Below, piece by piece: positions 1-13,640 of a stretch of 64,000 nucleotides of DNA. This DNA is from Aulostomus chinensis. Lineage: Eukaryota > Chordata > Actinopteri > Syngnathiformes > Aulostomidae. Location: NCBI GenBank assembly GCA_037954235.1, contig JBBMOA010000007.1, positions 28,129,457-28,193,456 of the forward strand, written 5' to 3'. Under the pieces are notes generated by a model that was not told the origin of the DNA, made no database searches, and saw nothing but the letters and a program-made list of their open reading frames with translations. A program made the translations under genes and the position numbers. How positions within the stretch are numbered: the stretch's first letter is position 1; every line of letters starts with the position of its first letter.

Positions 1-3000
1 CCGAGACATCTTTGAAAGTCCTATTTGAGTGGTGGATTTAACCCTCAACACTGTTTGTGTGAAAAATTGTTGAGTATTTTAACTTCAGGACGTAATGTTG
101 CATAATACACAAGACCTGATGTAACACACCTCGGAGCTCCTGATTCAAACAGAATTCTGTGTGTTTGTGAGGGTGTTACATGTAGGCTACAATTCTATTT
201 ATTAAATGATTCACAAGTAAAACAACATAAAGTATGTTTTGATATAATAAAATAAATATCAAGCCTGCCAGACATGCCTCAAAATATTTAATTCACTTTA
301 AATTCAATTTTCAAAAATGACAAAATTACATGATGGCAGCTATTTCCCATGCGGCCGCAGTGCTTCGGGTTAGTTGGAGATATTACATTACATAAATATT
401 TCTTTTTCCATTTAAAAAAATAGTTTTGCAATGAAACTAATCAAGTATCCTGTATCATAAACAGACGCTTGACTTTTATAAGAACAACACTTGAAACTCA
501 AACTTGAAAGTGGGCCTCAAATTCAGATTCTCTGGCCCCTGGTTCCACGAGGACCGCGCACACTCGGGCGGCACCAGCAACTCACGTTTAATCTAAACCC
601 CAGTATGGCCTAGTGCAATAATCAAGCCGCCACATTTGTGAAAAGTCTAATTTTGTGTCAAAATACCATTTGAAGGAGGGGAATGGAGGCCACTGGTAAC
701 TGGCCCTCGTGTTCCACGCATAATTTCAGCCCATGGTTTATTCATCAGAAACTAAATTTACCTTCACGCTAAAATACACTGATAAAAGTGACTTTAGGTT
801 TTAAATGGATGAGACATTGGACGACGTCTGCTCGCTCAGGTGTGAGCACGTGTGTCTGGGTACTGACCCAAAGCAGGCCTTGGTGAAGAAGCGGTTGCAG
901 TGAACTTCCCAACGAACTCTGGCGCGGCTCGTTTGTGGTGAGACGAACCATCAGATCGCCGCCCAGCTGCTTGTGTAACCGTGAGTGCTCCGCATTCTTG
1001 GATGCGACAGAGGACCCAAAGTGGGGCAGAACAAAAAAAAAAAGACAAGACACAAGAGGTCTTCACTCAACCTGCATTCATGGCCTCGATGAACCAAGTC
1101 TTCTTCAGGTTTCAACCTTCGGTGCACCACTGCCAGCTAACGTGGGTTCTGCTTGGATTTGGGTGTAATCAACATGTTAAAAAGAGGAACACTCCGAGTT
1201 GGTGGCTTCATCGGCCAATTGAGCCCAGAAGAAAAGCATCACGACACATAACAGACTCATTAGCTTCAGGGTGCAAGTCATTACTGACTGCACGTCAGGA
1301 AATGAACCACAGTATTACAATTTCATCCATTTTTTCAAATTTATTTGAACAATCCCTCTCTGAAAAATGATGATGACGAGGGAGTAAGACGTCCCTGAGT
1401 AGCGGGTGAGAACGTTTGAAGTGAAAAACATAGCTCTTATATGTCAAGATGATTTTTAAAAAAAAGATGCACTTGCACAACTCAGCTTTCTTCCTCATCC
1501 AAGACAAACACCTCACTGGCGGTTTGTGTGTAACCAGACACTTATTTGTTGACACAGAAAGTGATGCGGTTATATAAAGGGACGGTAGTGGGATCATAAA
1601 ATAGTGTTTTTCCTGCCCAAAAACAACATCAGCGAGCATAAATCACCACAAAGATTTTATCTTTATTTTCCCTCTCTTCAAATTTGCTCTCAGTAGCGAG
1701 ATCGGACCTCCTGCTGAGGGATGACCTCACACTCTCGTGTTTCTCATGTCGCTCTGCGGATACGCCATATGGTAAACACAGCCAACTTTACAGCAGGAAA
1801 AGCTGTGGCTGTGAGTGACGGGGCCGTAAATCTACAATCACACATCGGGACTTGCACAACTCGGAGATGATTTTCTGATTCTCTTAACCACATTTCACTG
1901 AAAAAAAAAAAAATGCGAGGACATGTCAGAAGACAAGATCTCACAGAGCCGCAGGACATTCCTCAGGAATCTTGTGTATGGCCACGTAACAAGGATTGTT
2001 TTTCCTCTCAGTTCCACTTTTTTCCGGAGCTCCATTCTTTTCACCATTAAAACCTCTAATCACTTCCAGCTCACTGACACTTTGATAATATTTGGTTAGA
2101 GGGCCGCAACATTTTGATACACCCTGATCTTTGAAACCAACGGTTTGGCACAGCCGGTGCTCTCTTTCATCCTATCAAAGCTGTGCTCAGGTCCGGTCTC
2201 ATTAGAACGGCTCGTTACTCGATGTTGTTCTCTGTGGCTTGTGTTCGGTGACATGTTCATGAGCTGTGAGCCAAAGCTGCACGAGGCACCAGAAAAAGAT
2301 GGCACCTGTACGCTCACTTCAGATTCAAACCATGGTCTGACCCGACAAAGATGGAAGAAAAGTCCTTTGTCCCTGTTACCTTTTCTGAGTGCCACTGCCA
2401 CATGACGTGCATGTTACCAAATCCCCTCATCTCCGCTGTGAGCAGCAGGTCCACGCACCGGCCTCAGCCCGAGGGGTCTCTTTGTCTGGCTGTCCAGCTG
2501 TTGGTAATATATTTCTCTTGATCTGTTTAACACCAACTTCTGAGACATCAGACAGCGGAAGTTTCTTTCCATGTGAGGTCATTAGCAGTTTCTTTAAAGG
2601 ACCTGTGTGTGGGATTTAGAGGGACTCATTTGCAGAAAATTCTGTAAAACTTGCATTGCACCTTCAGCTCTAGATGGTTTGGTATTCAGCGGTGCAGAAC
2701 GAGCCCCTCACGTCCAGGAAGGGAGCGGAACATGAGCCACATTGTGATAAATGGTGGATCACTGTTTGGCACTGAAGTCGCATGCATCATTAATTTGCAT
2801 TCATGTCACCCTGCAAACTAAAATCCCTGACAAATGACACATTTTCAGACTGACATGAAAGTTGCCCGCATCTGCTGGCGTGGTAGTTTAGCTGGAACGC
2901 CGTGCATGAACCAGACGGGGGGAGGCGACGGCTATAATTCACTTGGCTGCAGTCTCCACCACGAGATGCTTCCGAATCCTTCACATTAGGGGTGGGACAT

Positions 3001-5428
3001 TGATACTGCAGTAAATCCTAATGCTCCCTCTTACGATGTTTGTGTTTACGGAGCGCTAAGATCAGCTCCTCCTACGGCATTGCAGCCGACAGCTACATAA
3101 GTTTGGCTTTTTGCCTCATGTGGGATATTGATGGATATCCTGATGTATCATAAATCGACTGTCTTGAAGTATGTTGATGACCACAAAATCACTGCATCAT
3201 GACGCTCCCATTAATGTGGCCTGCGTGTCACAATGGGATCGCCACCCCTCCGCACGCTGGTGTGGGACTGCTAGGTAGCATAAAGAGTGTGGTTGAAGAC
3301 TTGCTCCACTTGTGAAGCATCACAGGAAACTTAGTTGTGATTTGGCGCTGCATTAAAAAAATGTGATTTTATGTTGCATTTGTCACATTAACACATCTCA
3401 TTTTCTTTTCGTCCCCTTTGTGTGGATTAAATTTTGATCGCTTGTCACTACGAGATTCCTAAAATCAGGACACAAGTTGGCGCTGTTGAACATCCAGTTT
3501 AAGTCTTAAAAATCAGTGGAATATTGAATATGTTTTTGGTCAAATGCCTGAATTTCTGAATGTCTGTTGCTCACACAAGTTTAAGATGCTTCAAAGTTTT
3601 GTTCCTCCGTATGAAATACATCAGCAAGTCCCCCACAGCCACCATATGAAGCTAAGTGAAGTTAAGGAGGACTGCAGAGCTTCTCCAGACTAAATGTCAT
3701 TCAACCTCAACTGTCCTCAAACAGAAGCATGAGGCTTCGTTGTCCTGAAGTTTGCTCACAGCTTCAGCTCTGAACCGCCACCGATGTTCTGTGGAGATGA
3801 CATTGCAAAACAGAATGGCAAGTTCTTAGAAACTCTTGGATGCCATAAAGTTTACTTCTGGGAATAATACAATGTAAAATCCCATTGACTTGGAGAGCAA
3901 TGGAGTCACGCTGCTGTCACACATCCCAGCGAGTCAATGTGATGAGACAGCAGATTTTGACCTTTTGGGGGGGTGGGGAACCTAAAAATGTGACATTGCA
4001 ACATTGCACACAGAACAACATCGTTCTGTTGTCTTGGAGAGGAAATGTTCCCACATCTTCAGTCTGATGTGACTATTACAAACCACAAAAAGTGCCATGT
4101 AACCTTTAGAGTATGTTGGATTACTCTTATCACCGTGTTCGTCCAGGCTCCTTCCTGAACAGTCGTTATGGCCGAGAACCTTCTCAGGGCCGGCGGGGAT
4201 CAAAGCCACGGCTGCTCTGAGTTATGGGGTATCTCCAGTACGTGACCCTGGGACGCGTTAGCACTGGCAGCTACACGCAAGACAGCAGCAACATGAAAGG
4301 AACCGTTGAAAATGTAGAGCACTTCCTGGTTTTATATCTTATTTGTTGTGCCGCTCGAGTCGAGTCATATTAGTTATCAAGGTGGTGGATATGGTGATAA
4401 CCGCTGGGTCATGTTTGACTTGATAAGAAATACTTCTGAAGCTCTTTTATTGTTTTTATGGGGCTGGGACTGCCTACTGAGATGAAGCACTCTTTCCTCT
4501 TTGCTCATTGAGACGTTAAATATTTGCATGTCGGTATGACTTCCTGCTAACTTGGGACCTGCTGATTCTTTAGAGAATCCTGCTGAAACCAATGAAGCTG
4601 CTGTCCGTCACAGACAACGTGGATCTGAGCAGGCGGCGACTGCAGAGGTGGGAAACTCAGAGGGTTTATCGCTGCATGATTTATGCAGAGTCCATTTGAT
4701 AATGTTCTCACAGAGACAGGCAGGAAACAAACATCTGAATGAAACAGTAATTTGAAATTCAGCCTAGATGAACTCGAACATCTGGACAACAACAGCGGCC
4801 TGTGGATTCTTCGCACAGCCCAGATCATCTGCCCCGTTTTAATCTTTATTATGAAACACCAATATCACATGGCCAAATTTAAAACAGTGATCCCTGGCAA
4901 AAGATTAGGATAAAACATCCATCTTTCTGCAAAGAACAGGCTGGATGTTGTTATTGCGTGTTGCCATTGTGGACGAGTGTCATGCAAGGTCCTGTTCTCT
5001 GCTTTTATGAGATTATGGTTTCGAGGGCCACGAGGCTGGTGGTCTGGAGCGCTTGTTCGGCTAATGATGCCTAGGCAACCTAGGTTCCAAAGTGGTTATG
5101 GAAAATGACATGCTCTAAACTGATATGATGAGGGAGAGCAGGCTCACAGGCCTCGAGAGCTGTAATGCCCCGAATAATGGAGGACAAGAGGACTCCAGTT
5201 CTGAGATGTCGCACCCGGTTCAGCACTCTTGGTTTGATATCAGCTGCCTCTCCTGCTGAGAGTACAAAAGTGGTGATTTCCCTCTTTTGGGACGGTGTAG
5301 TTTACAGTTCTCCAGATGAAAAAGGAGCTTTTCTAACATGAGAAATGACTGCATTCCTCGTCAGAGAGCTGCGACTTCCTAAGGACACGCAAGGCCTTCT
5401 TCAATTGTTTATTGTTGTGCTTGGGCTG

Positions 5429-5430
<2 letters not shown>
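1..5430. other. Non-coding sequence, inferred kitlga intron 1 or 5' flank
   Basis: I see no convincing exon on either strand. Open frames are all under about 130 codons, lack recognisable domains and overlap one another. There are short homopolymer runs but no recognised transposon. The assignment to intron 1 is inferred from the absence of the first kitlga exon anywhere upstream of 18944. Confidence 0.4.

Positions 5431-5493
<63 letters not shown>
5431..5493. repeat. (GT)n microsatellite
   Basis: An uninterrupted GT dinucleotide run of about 63 bases. It makes a run of cysteine/valine codons in an overlapping open frame, which is an artefact and not a protein. Confidence 0.97.
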
Positions 5494-5494
<1 letters not shown>

Positions 5495-6250
5495 ATGTCC
5501 ATTGCATTTTGGAACTTGTATAGTAGAGACACAATTTGTTTTTACCCAGATTTTATTTATACCAGGTGTTTTCCAAATTTAGGATTTATTGCCGGTGAAA
5601 TAAGACAGCTTCAGATTATTATATATGATTCTCAGGACACGTATGACAGAACACAATAGCAAACATTGTGTGTTGTGGCATAACTTCCAAAAATGCCCCC
5701 CCAAATCCAAGTTGTTAAATAGTGACACTTCAATTGTCTCAGTTCTGGTTGTAGACATGTGACCCGGCGTACAAAGGCCCCTTTTGAATGTATGAGACTA
5801 AACAGGTTTCCAATTAATTCCACCTCAAAGCAACTGTTGCGGTCACAGTGTGGCACATGTGCAACCATGTCAAAAGTGTGTATTTCAGTCCCAACATGAT
5901 CTCTGCGTAACCTCAGCCATTCTTGTTTATCTGCCTAGAACAAACCAGGCCGTTGTAATAAACACAGGCACTGTTCAGTGTCGACTCTTCTCTCAAATGA
6001 GAAACTTCCAGTGGCTGTTACGGTCTCGGCTTATAATGGAAACTTGTGGTAACAGACAGGAACAGGACACACGTCTCCCGCTGCGGAGTCTGGGGTTTGT
6101 GGGGCCAACCGCCAGCCTGCCTCCTCACACTCTCGCGCCTCACATCTAGGTGAGACAGGCTCTGACGTTTGCCTTGTGTGTCAGGCTTCTCACGGGAGCG
6201 GGACTTTGTGTCCTGAGATGACAGTGTGTTGAAAGAACATCTTTTGTGGG

Positions 6251-6279
6251 CAACAACAACAACAACAACAACAACAACA
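6251..6279. repeat. (CAA)n microsatellite
   Basis: About nine to ten CAA trinucleotide units in a row. Confidence 0.95.
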
Positions 6280-7567
6280 CAACCACACTGTGATGCTTGA
6301 ACCCAGATGGAGAGGATGGATATTTGTTCATTCACAGTTGTGGTTCCTAATTCCAGTAAAAACTGGAGTGGTTGAACACTTTAACTGAGGTTCTCAGTCA
6401 CTAATTATCGAGTTTCAGTCATCACAGTTACACTTTTTTTCCCCACATATTGCGTAAATTACTACCCCATCACTGTACTTTCACAGGGATAGGATACAAA
6501 GTGCTTGATTGTCCTCAGTTTTTGCACATGTGGATTTATTCTTCAAGTGACTAACCAACATCAAGCGTGCCAGGTGTTCCTCAGTACACTGCAGTCCTCC
6601 GACAAACACCTCACGTTAGGTTAGACATGAAGGACCCAAAAGGAGCATCATAGGAAGATTTTTTTCCACTGGTGCAGCATGAGAACACGTGACGCAGAGG
6701 CCGTTCGCCGTGGCAGGGTTGGGTCTGAAATGCCAGCCAGCGCTGACTCATGTTTAACCTTTCCAGACTCACCAGCAGCAGCAGCCGCAGACACAGGCCG
6801 CTCCAGACGCGCCGTCCTATCAGGAGATGTGCCAATGTGTCTGTGGTTGAAGGGTTGAGCGAATCTAAAGGCCTCTGAAAGCTTATTTTATGTCTTTGAG
6901 TGAACCGACTGTTTTCCATGTCCTCCACAGAACTCTAGCTGGCCGTGCGTGGCGCATTTCGAAAGACCAACATCTAATCTTTTACGTGAGGATAACTGTT
7001 TTCTATCTGGCTCAGAAATCATGACTTTATCACAGTAAACACTGAAAGTAGACATTGATTCCCTTTGTATTCCAGCTGCGGTGATAGTGGCATTAAGCAG
7101 AATTCGTCCTCTCCAGGCCAACCCCCCGTGGACTTTGTGCTCTTCAAGTGTTTCTTGACAGTTTATCATCATTCAGCATCAAGTCAAGTTGAAGCAACTG
7201 GGAATTAATTTAATTTCATGGCTGTTGCCCTTTTTTTTTTCTCTTTTTTTTGACGTGAACTAATCTTTTGCTGATTTTGATTGTTGTTGTCTAGTATTTT
7301 GTCCCTTTTTATGTTTCCTTACAATTTCTGATTTTCTCAATCATTTTTGTCCAACACAATAAGTATTCTGCACATTTTTGGAAAAACTTCAGATATTGTA
7401 CGTACACTGAAAGATACCTGTTTCATATTATGGAACCAGGTAGGTGGCAATCTGCTTTTTTTTTTTTTTAAACTGTCAAACAGTATTTGTTGTTTCCAAT
7501 GCGGCGTATGCGCCTGCGGAGATTTGAGGCCCACACCCTTACTGGACTCACCTTCAAAGGTCTCGTT

Positions 7568-7616
7568 TCTGGTCACCCTGAAGCTTCCAAGACAGGGGAG
7601 CTTCAGGGTGACCAGA
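7568..7616. repeat. Perfect 18-bp inverted repeat (hairpin)
   Basis: The left arm TCTGGTCACCCTGAAGCT (7568-7585) is exactly complementary to the right arm at 7599-7616, with a 13-base loop. Two C-G pairs and a G-T wobble inside the loop could lengthen the stem. It is not flanked by recognisable coding sequence. Confidence 0.9.
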
Positions 7617-8540
7617 TGGTTTGAAACACGGTGAAATGGTGGAAAATGGTGCTCGCTGCAGCGCCAGCGACTTCTGATCAGCAGTGTGTAGGACCAGGAA
7701 ATGCCAAAGCAACACGTGAGTATTGTAGTGAGTCATCTGTGCACTTCAGAGTGTCAGTTCTTGAACCTTTGTTCCGCGAAGAAGAAAATATAATGAGAGA
7801 GACTGACATTCCAGTTTGAAGCTGTGGAGCTATTTTGCATAAAGCAAAATAAGACATCATTGGCTTCTTACCTGCCATCTTTTTAGAAACTTTAAATCTT
7901 GTTTAACTTGTTAAGTGGAATCAGGTTTGGTCTTTTCTGATCTTCTATTGTACATAGCTATGGAAAACAAGCCCAATCAAAACAGTTCAGGTCCAGTTCA
8001 ACCCTTTTCCTGCGATATCTGATTATATAAAAAGATGATGTCACTGCAGGTTGGAACGTTTTCATTGTGTCTCTGTACAGTTACGATAAAGACTTACTTT
8101 TCTTGATGATGGAAAGTTTCCTTTCGAGTGATTGCATGGTTGTTTTCTAAACTACAGTTTTTTTAACTGTTTCAATTTATGAAATGATTTCTGCCTGTTT
8201 ACACGGAGTGAGTATGGGAACCAGTAAATCCGTTGTGTGGCGTATCAATGAGTGTGTGAGGTCTGTGCATGTTTGTCGTTCATCTTGATTGGCCAGAGCG
8301 TCTCCTCATATGCACTGCTGGGCCAATCCGACCCAGATGAGAAGCAGCTGTGGGAGGGTCTTTCCCAGCTCCAACCTCGTGTGTCCTGCGGAGACACAGG
8401 GAAAGTTGTCACACCAAATTTACCTCATTGCTGTTCCTGTGATTCACCCTCATCTGTTTTCTTTTGCTTTAAGTGACCACAAAGATTCTGCTTCATCCTC
8501 ATGAGGATCCAAATTGTAAACATTGACACACGCTTTGACA

Positions 8541-8578
8541 GGTGGTGGTGGTGGTGGCGGGGTGGGGGGGGGGGGGGG
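8541..8578 (+). repeat. GGT/poly-G low-complexity tract
   Basis: A run of GGT triplets passes into an almost unbroken G run. The tract could form a G-quadruplex, and its length is prone to sequencing error. Confidence 0.85.
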
Positions 8579-10481
8579 TTGCGTAATATGTGGAACGCTA
8601 TGGGAGCCGCGGAGTGAGCTTATAGGGATGGGAACCCTGTTGGTCCTTGCTGCTGTTCCAGGGCAGTTTAAGAGTACGAGACATTTAGCAAGGCTGGATT
8701 TGGTTGTCCCGTGTTATTTCCCACATATATCCCATGAACTGACAGGTCGTGCATGAGCTGGAGCTGCTCACCAACCCGTGCGCATGTGTGACAGCTATAA
8801 CTTGAATCTAGGGTTCAGCAATTATCGCACATTTCTGTGCACTCTGCTCCGACGTCAGCAGAGAAACCGTCTCCACCACTTCAACTGGAGTTTCCAATGA
8901 AGTGCGGTACTTTTTAAATATGTTTTGCATTTAGTCTTGTAGATGTGACTCTTTGGTTGTGTCGAGAGGAATTGAACAGCTCCACAAGAATGTCACGGCA
9001 AGAAAGACAGTCTGTACTTCAAGGCTCAGCTGTTTCTGAAAATGCTGCTACATGACCGGAGAAAACTGAGAAACAAGGTTGAGGGATTCACTGTTTCTTA
9101 AAAGGTTGGAAATTTCCAACACAGAGAATGAGCTTGATTCCAAGACTGCTGCAGTGTTAGTGACAATACATGGTTGCTATGGCACTTACTCTATGCTCAG
9201 ATGCCCGCTGGCTTTGCTCGACTACTTGGTGGCAGGCTGTTTTGATTCGGAGCAGTAAGAAGCCAGTCTGACTGTCTGTTGAGGTGGGAGTACGTAAGTG
9301 TCCAATCTGTGTCCATCCAGCAGACCAGACCAGCCCTGGGTGCCGGTAAAACCTCCTCAACAGAGCAAAGCAAAAAATCCTGAGTCTCAGGGGAATCTCT
9401 GATATTTTTACAGGACAGTTATTTAGCCGTGAACATTAACCGAAAAATGCTACGTTGTCATGTTTTGATCCCTAAGTCAAATAATGTGGGGGAAAATGTG
9501 AAATTAATGCGCGTTTTATGTTCCAAGAAAAGAGACTTTAGTAAATTTTCAGATTACAGAATGGAAACTAGAATATCAGAGGAGGGAAACCCTCCAGCGG
9601 TCCAGGCTGCACTGGTAGGGATGTCAGGTCTGAAGGCTGTCCAGCCTCCCTAATTCATGCTAACTGTTCAAACGTGTTCTAGAAAGCTGCTTTACAACTT
9701 GTCAGCGCTGTTAAACCTGTGGAGAGCCGAGCCTTGTCGTCACAGCTTGCGGCTTAATTCACTCACAGCAGTACCACTGGTCTGGGGTCTTTCATGGGCC
9801 GTGACGATGATGCTGTCATCACACATCACATCCTGCCGGCTACGTGGCTGAATCGACTTCGTCCTGCGTGCTCTCGCACAAAAGCACCAGCGATGACCAC
9901 AGGAAATCAAGGAAACACATTAAGGTGAATGGCAACCGTGAGCCCCGGCAGCCTGTGAGCCACAGCTGCTCCGTTCTCAAAGGAAAGCAGATGTGTAGGC
10001 GACAGAACATTTAAACCTTTTGCGTGCCTTTTTTTTCCCCCCTCTACAAATTAAACACACATGTTGAAAGACACATCCTTGATGTTGTGCAAATGTTTGC
10101 AAGTGTTTTTCTCCACTTCAGTGGTACAACGTGCCTTTGAAGCAGAGGTGATACCAATAAGGGTTTGCAGAAATTTAACCTGGTCGGGCTTCAAAATCTT
10201 CCAAATTGTCAACCTGGGAGCCCAGAGGGAGTTGCAAGATCATTGGGGTCAACCAATGGTTGTGTGGGGAAAGAAAAAATTAATTGCAAGCTGCATGGGT
10301 TGAAACATGGATTATGATGAATTGATTTGAACCACAAGAGCTCTTTGAGTTGATCTTATCTGAAGCGCTCGTACCCCAGCGTTCAGGCATTTGCAGACCT
10401 CTCCAACGTTCTGTGTTTACTTATGTTTCAGAAATCTTTCCTGGCTTGACAGGTATGAGTGTCACTGGGTTTTGTTTTTTT

Positions 10482-10499
10482 GGGGGGGGGGGGGGGGGG
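10482..10499 (+). repeat. Poly-G tract
   Basis: Eighteen consecutive G after a T run. Confidence 0.9.
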
Positions 10500-10733
10500 T
10501 TTGACCATATGATCCGGTATGATTTCACCTGTAACATTTCATATAGATTTAACAGAATAAAAACTAAACTGTGTCTCAAAAAGCAGCGTTGACAATGACA
10601 AGTGAAGCTCCACCTCATCAAGTTTTGACAGAGAAAAATGTCCCATTGATGAGTTTGATGATGATTTTTTAAAATATTTTTTAAATTTCTTTAATAACTA
10701 GGAAGATGAAAAGGAAAAGAAAAGGCATGTGAG

Positions 10734-10736
<3 letters not shown>

Positions 10737-10765
<29 letters not shown>
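10737..10765 (+). repeat. (GT)n followed by poly-G
   Basis: A short GT run leads directly into about 15 G. Confidence 0.9.
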
Positions 10766-12680
10766 TATGTACGATGCTGAACCCCTGACCTTACATGCTG
10801 CACTCTGGCTGTTATTATCCAGTAGGATTTAGCATATCGGATGAATTACAAGACGCCGCACACATTATTGGTCTCCTCCTAATCGCTCCTTGAACTCCGC
10901 CTCCTGATCATCCCTGTCTGCCATTCAAAGATGATTAGATTTGGTAAGCAGTAGATGCAAGGAGGAATTGAATTACATCCCATCTGCCCTTGGTGTGGTG
11001 CTTTTTCTTTTGCTTTTGCTGCCGCTGATAGAATATCACTCTGTCTTCTTCCTGTAGTGGCTTTGTTCCAGAAAAATATAGTAGCAGGAGGAATGTGGGC
11101 GGAAGATTGCCTTGAAGATTTCAAAACGACTGATCCGAATCCTCTAACTGGCAGGAATCCTGTCAAAGACAGAAGTATGAATGTGTAAATGTGTGAATGA
11201 GATGCAACAAATTGCAGCAAAGAGAAAGCCTGAAAATCAAAACCGCTCTTGATGAAACTAAATCCTGTTGCGCTGTGCCAGTGGATTAGATATGCTGTAG
11301 CTCGCTGTGATCCCCTCATCTGTGAAATGCTCTAAAGCCTTTTTTTTCCACCAAAGAGGAAGTTCACTTTCAAGGTTGTTGAATTGTTTTCATTTGGCTC
11401 GGGCCGGCTTTAATCCCCATTAAGGAGCGCTGCAGATCCATTGCATAATATGGTGAGACTGACGCAGTGATGAGGTAGGTCTGCCCAATGAACGCTAACT
11501 GTTCGTGCACGGTCAGCAAAGGCAACTCCATTAAGCAGTAAAACAGCTGAAATAAGGCCCTGTTCACACTGCAAGGTATCAGCTCGGCTGCTTTCTCTTT
11601 GCCACCCTGGTAGCAGGTATTTTTTCATGTCACCTCCATCAAGGCTGCCAGCTAACAGATGACAGCACAGAGAATCATTACTCCTCTCCTAGCAGCCACA
11701 ATTTATTGCAGTATTCTTTAATTTGCTTGACAGCAGTAAACATCACTGCATCAATATGTGCTTTGCAGCTTGGGATGTCCATGCAGCCAATATGCTCATG
11801 GAGGCCGGACTGATGGAAGATCCTGAGCTGGATCTGAGCATGCAGGCAGATGCAGTAAGAGAACTCAGGAGGGCTGCTGATGAGTGCAGTGGATTTTCTA
11901 CAGGAACTTCATGCAAAGCTGAAACTCCTTTAGAAAAGTGGTGCTGAGGGATCAGCCAAGGCCTCAAGCAAGACGGCCCTGGCTTCAAGGTGTCCCAGCC
12001 ATCCAAGGTCCGGTCTCTGAGGAGGTTGCATGCTCTTCCCACACTGCTCCTGTTTCTCCTCATCATCAGAAAATGTATGTTAGTATAGTACAGATGATGG
12101 TCCCAAACCAGGCACTGGCAAAAGAGTTGGTGCTGCACATGGATCTGTAGAAGCTGGCTTCAGTGCAGAGGACAAATGTTGTTCCATGAGACCAGGAATG
12201 CACCCGGGGAAGACAGTGCAGCAGCAACGTATCCCGGCTCCTGGAAGCGGGTTAAAGTGGGATTGTGAAACTCATGGCAGGACGTCAATTTTGTTTCTGC
12301 CATTTCTCATTTCTAATGAATGGAGACCGACTCATGGAGACATTGCTTTGACCTTTAATGCAGCCAATTATTGATAACTGCAAAACACGTCTTACACATG
12401 TTTTACATTTCACCTACTCTTACAAATCGTTGTAGTTCATTCTTCCACAGCCATGAGAGCTGACTGGAGTTCTGCACTTTGATGAAAGCCTTGGCCTCTC
12501 TGAAGGTTTTCATTTCAGTCACGTTGATTGAAATCCACTCCGCCTCTGATCGCTGAGGTCAGTTGTTAATTCCTTTTAGGACTTTTCAAACAAGAAAAAT
12601 CCATTAGGTTTCCTTTATGCCACAGACGTGGTGGTTCAGTATGTGCTGGGATAGCGGAGGTGAAGGAATGTATTCATAGT

Positions 12681-12900
12681 TAATGGACTTTATGTTGTGC
12701 TTTTCCACCATTATGGCACTCAATACACTTTAAAGTGTTGCCTCATTCACACACTCACATGCTGATGGGGGAGGCTGTCATGCAAGATGCCATCCTTCTC
12801 ATCAAGAGCGATAACGGGTCGGATATCTTGCTGGAGGATACGTGTATGCGTCAAACTGACAACTCTCCAGTTACTAGCAGCTGATGTTGGTGCTCTGGTT
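12681..12900 (+). repeat. Dispersed fish repeat, family A, copy 1
   Basis: This is a decayed copy of a repeat present four times in the window. It begins with TAATGGACTT, followed by a stretch rich in 'tttccac' and 'cactcaatacactttaaag'. The hallmark 'cattcacacactcacatgctgatg', 'ggctgtcatgcaagatgcca' and 'tatcttgctggaggata' segments come next. Related segments recur at 41806-41945, 48289-48553 and 59505-59640. Its class (SINE or non-autonomous element) is not resolved. Confidence 0.6.
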
Positions 12901-13379
12901 AATCTTGTGGATGTTTTTTGAGGTGGCCCAACAAAAACCACATGGTACTCTGTCCAGGTTCCAGGGGGAAACAAAATGTCTGCTAGCATAGGGATTGAGT
13001 CCCTGCAGTTCCTCTGTAATATAGCAAACTGAACCAAAAAACCCATACATAAAAGTTTTTGGTAGGAATTAAGACCCAAATGCATGGTGAGGCTTCAGAT
13101 TTGAAATTCCACATCTCTGAACCAGAGGTCATGAATTGGAGAATCAGCTGTTGCCTCAGGTCCTCCATTGATGCTCCAAAATCAGAAGCAGGGAGTGGAG
13201 GCCTCCATGCAGTCTGATGTGCCTGGCAAAGCTTTAGATTGGTTCTTGCTATGTGCTTAGGTCTTTAAGGCTCCACAAGTAGTGTATCATTGAAATTAGA
13301 GTTACAAGTTTTTAGATTTTGATGGACAAAATACACAATGACCCTGAATGACATCGTGTCCCATGTGGAGAAATGCTGG

Positions 13380-13640
13380 GGAGGGGGCCGCCTCAGTGTG
13401 AGGCCCTGGACGCAGGTTTACACATGCATGCCAGTGAGGCCCCAGATCTCCATCGCAGCAGTCAGCTCCTCAGCGAGGTTGACAGATGTGCTCCAGGTCT
13501 CCCGGTTTTGGTGGTGAGAGCTAACTGGTTTGCCCTGGCTGGTGGTAACTCCTTCTCCTCATTGTGCGCTTTAAATTTAGTCATCGTGGTGTTACACGCC
13601 CTGGCTCCCCATAGACGGAGGAGCGTAAGTGGTCAGACAC
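13380..13640 (-). mobile_element. Decayed hAT-like (BED-finger type) transposase fragment
   Basis: On the minus strand, 13495-13419 reads NLAEELTAAMEIWGLTG. This resembles the conserved stretch of animal hAT transposases in which a histidine-threonine motif is followed by NLAEEL, a helix and WGL, just ahead of the catalytic region. An upstream ALTT-like stretch may be the 'ALTTD-W' motif, but it sits too close, suggesting an internal deletion. A stop follows directly after the WGLTG segment. No terminal inverted repeats were found, so this is a short dead relic. The family call rests on one short motif. Confidence 0.42.

Larger units (their letters stand above)
5494..12680. other. Non-coding sequence with simple repeats
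   Basis: No exon recognised. It holds the CAA run, the hairpin at 7568-7616, G-rich tracts at 8541-8578, 10482-10499 and 10737-10765, and several T runs. An open minus-strand frame of 146 codons at 10879-11319 and overlapping frames around 11723-12150 have no domain I recognise and are treated as chance or decayed sequence. Confidence 0.45.

Noticed and set aside
5315..5335. ATGAAAAAGGAGC as the missing kitlga exon 1 start (M-K-K)
   Set aside because: The frame stops after a few codons and no GT donor lies in phase 0 within the expected distance.
10879..11319. 146-codon minus-strand open frame
   Set aside because: No domain; a plus-strand frame overlaps it. A conserved non-coding block is possible but cannot be judged from one genome.
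11723..12150. Open frames around AANMLMEAGLMEDPELDLSM as a decayed gene or retrotransposon
   Set aside because: Suggestive composition but no motif that fixes a family.
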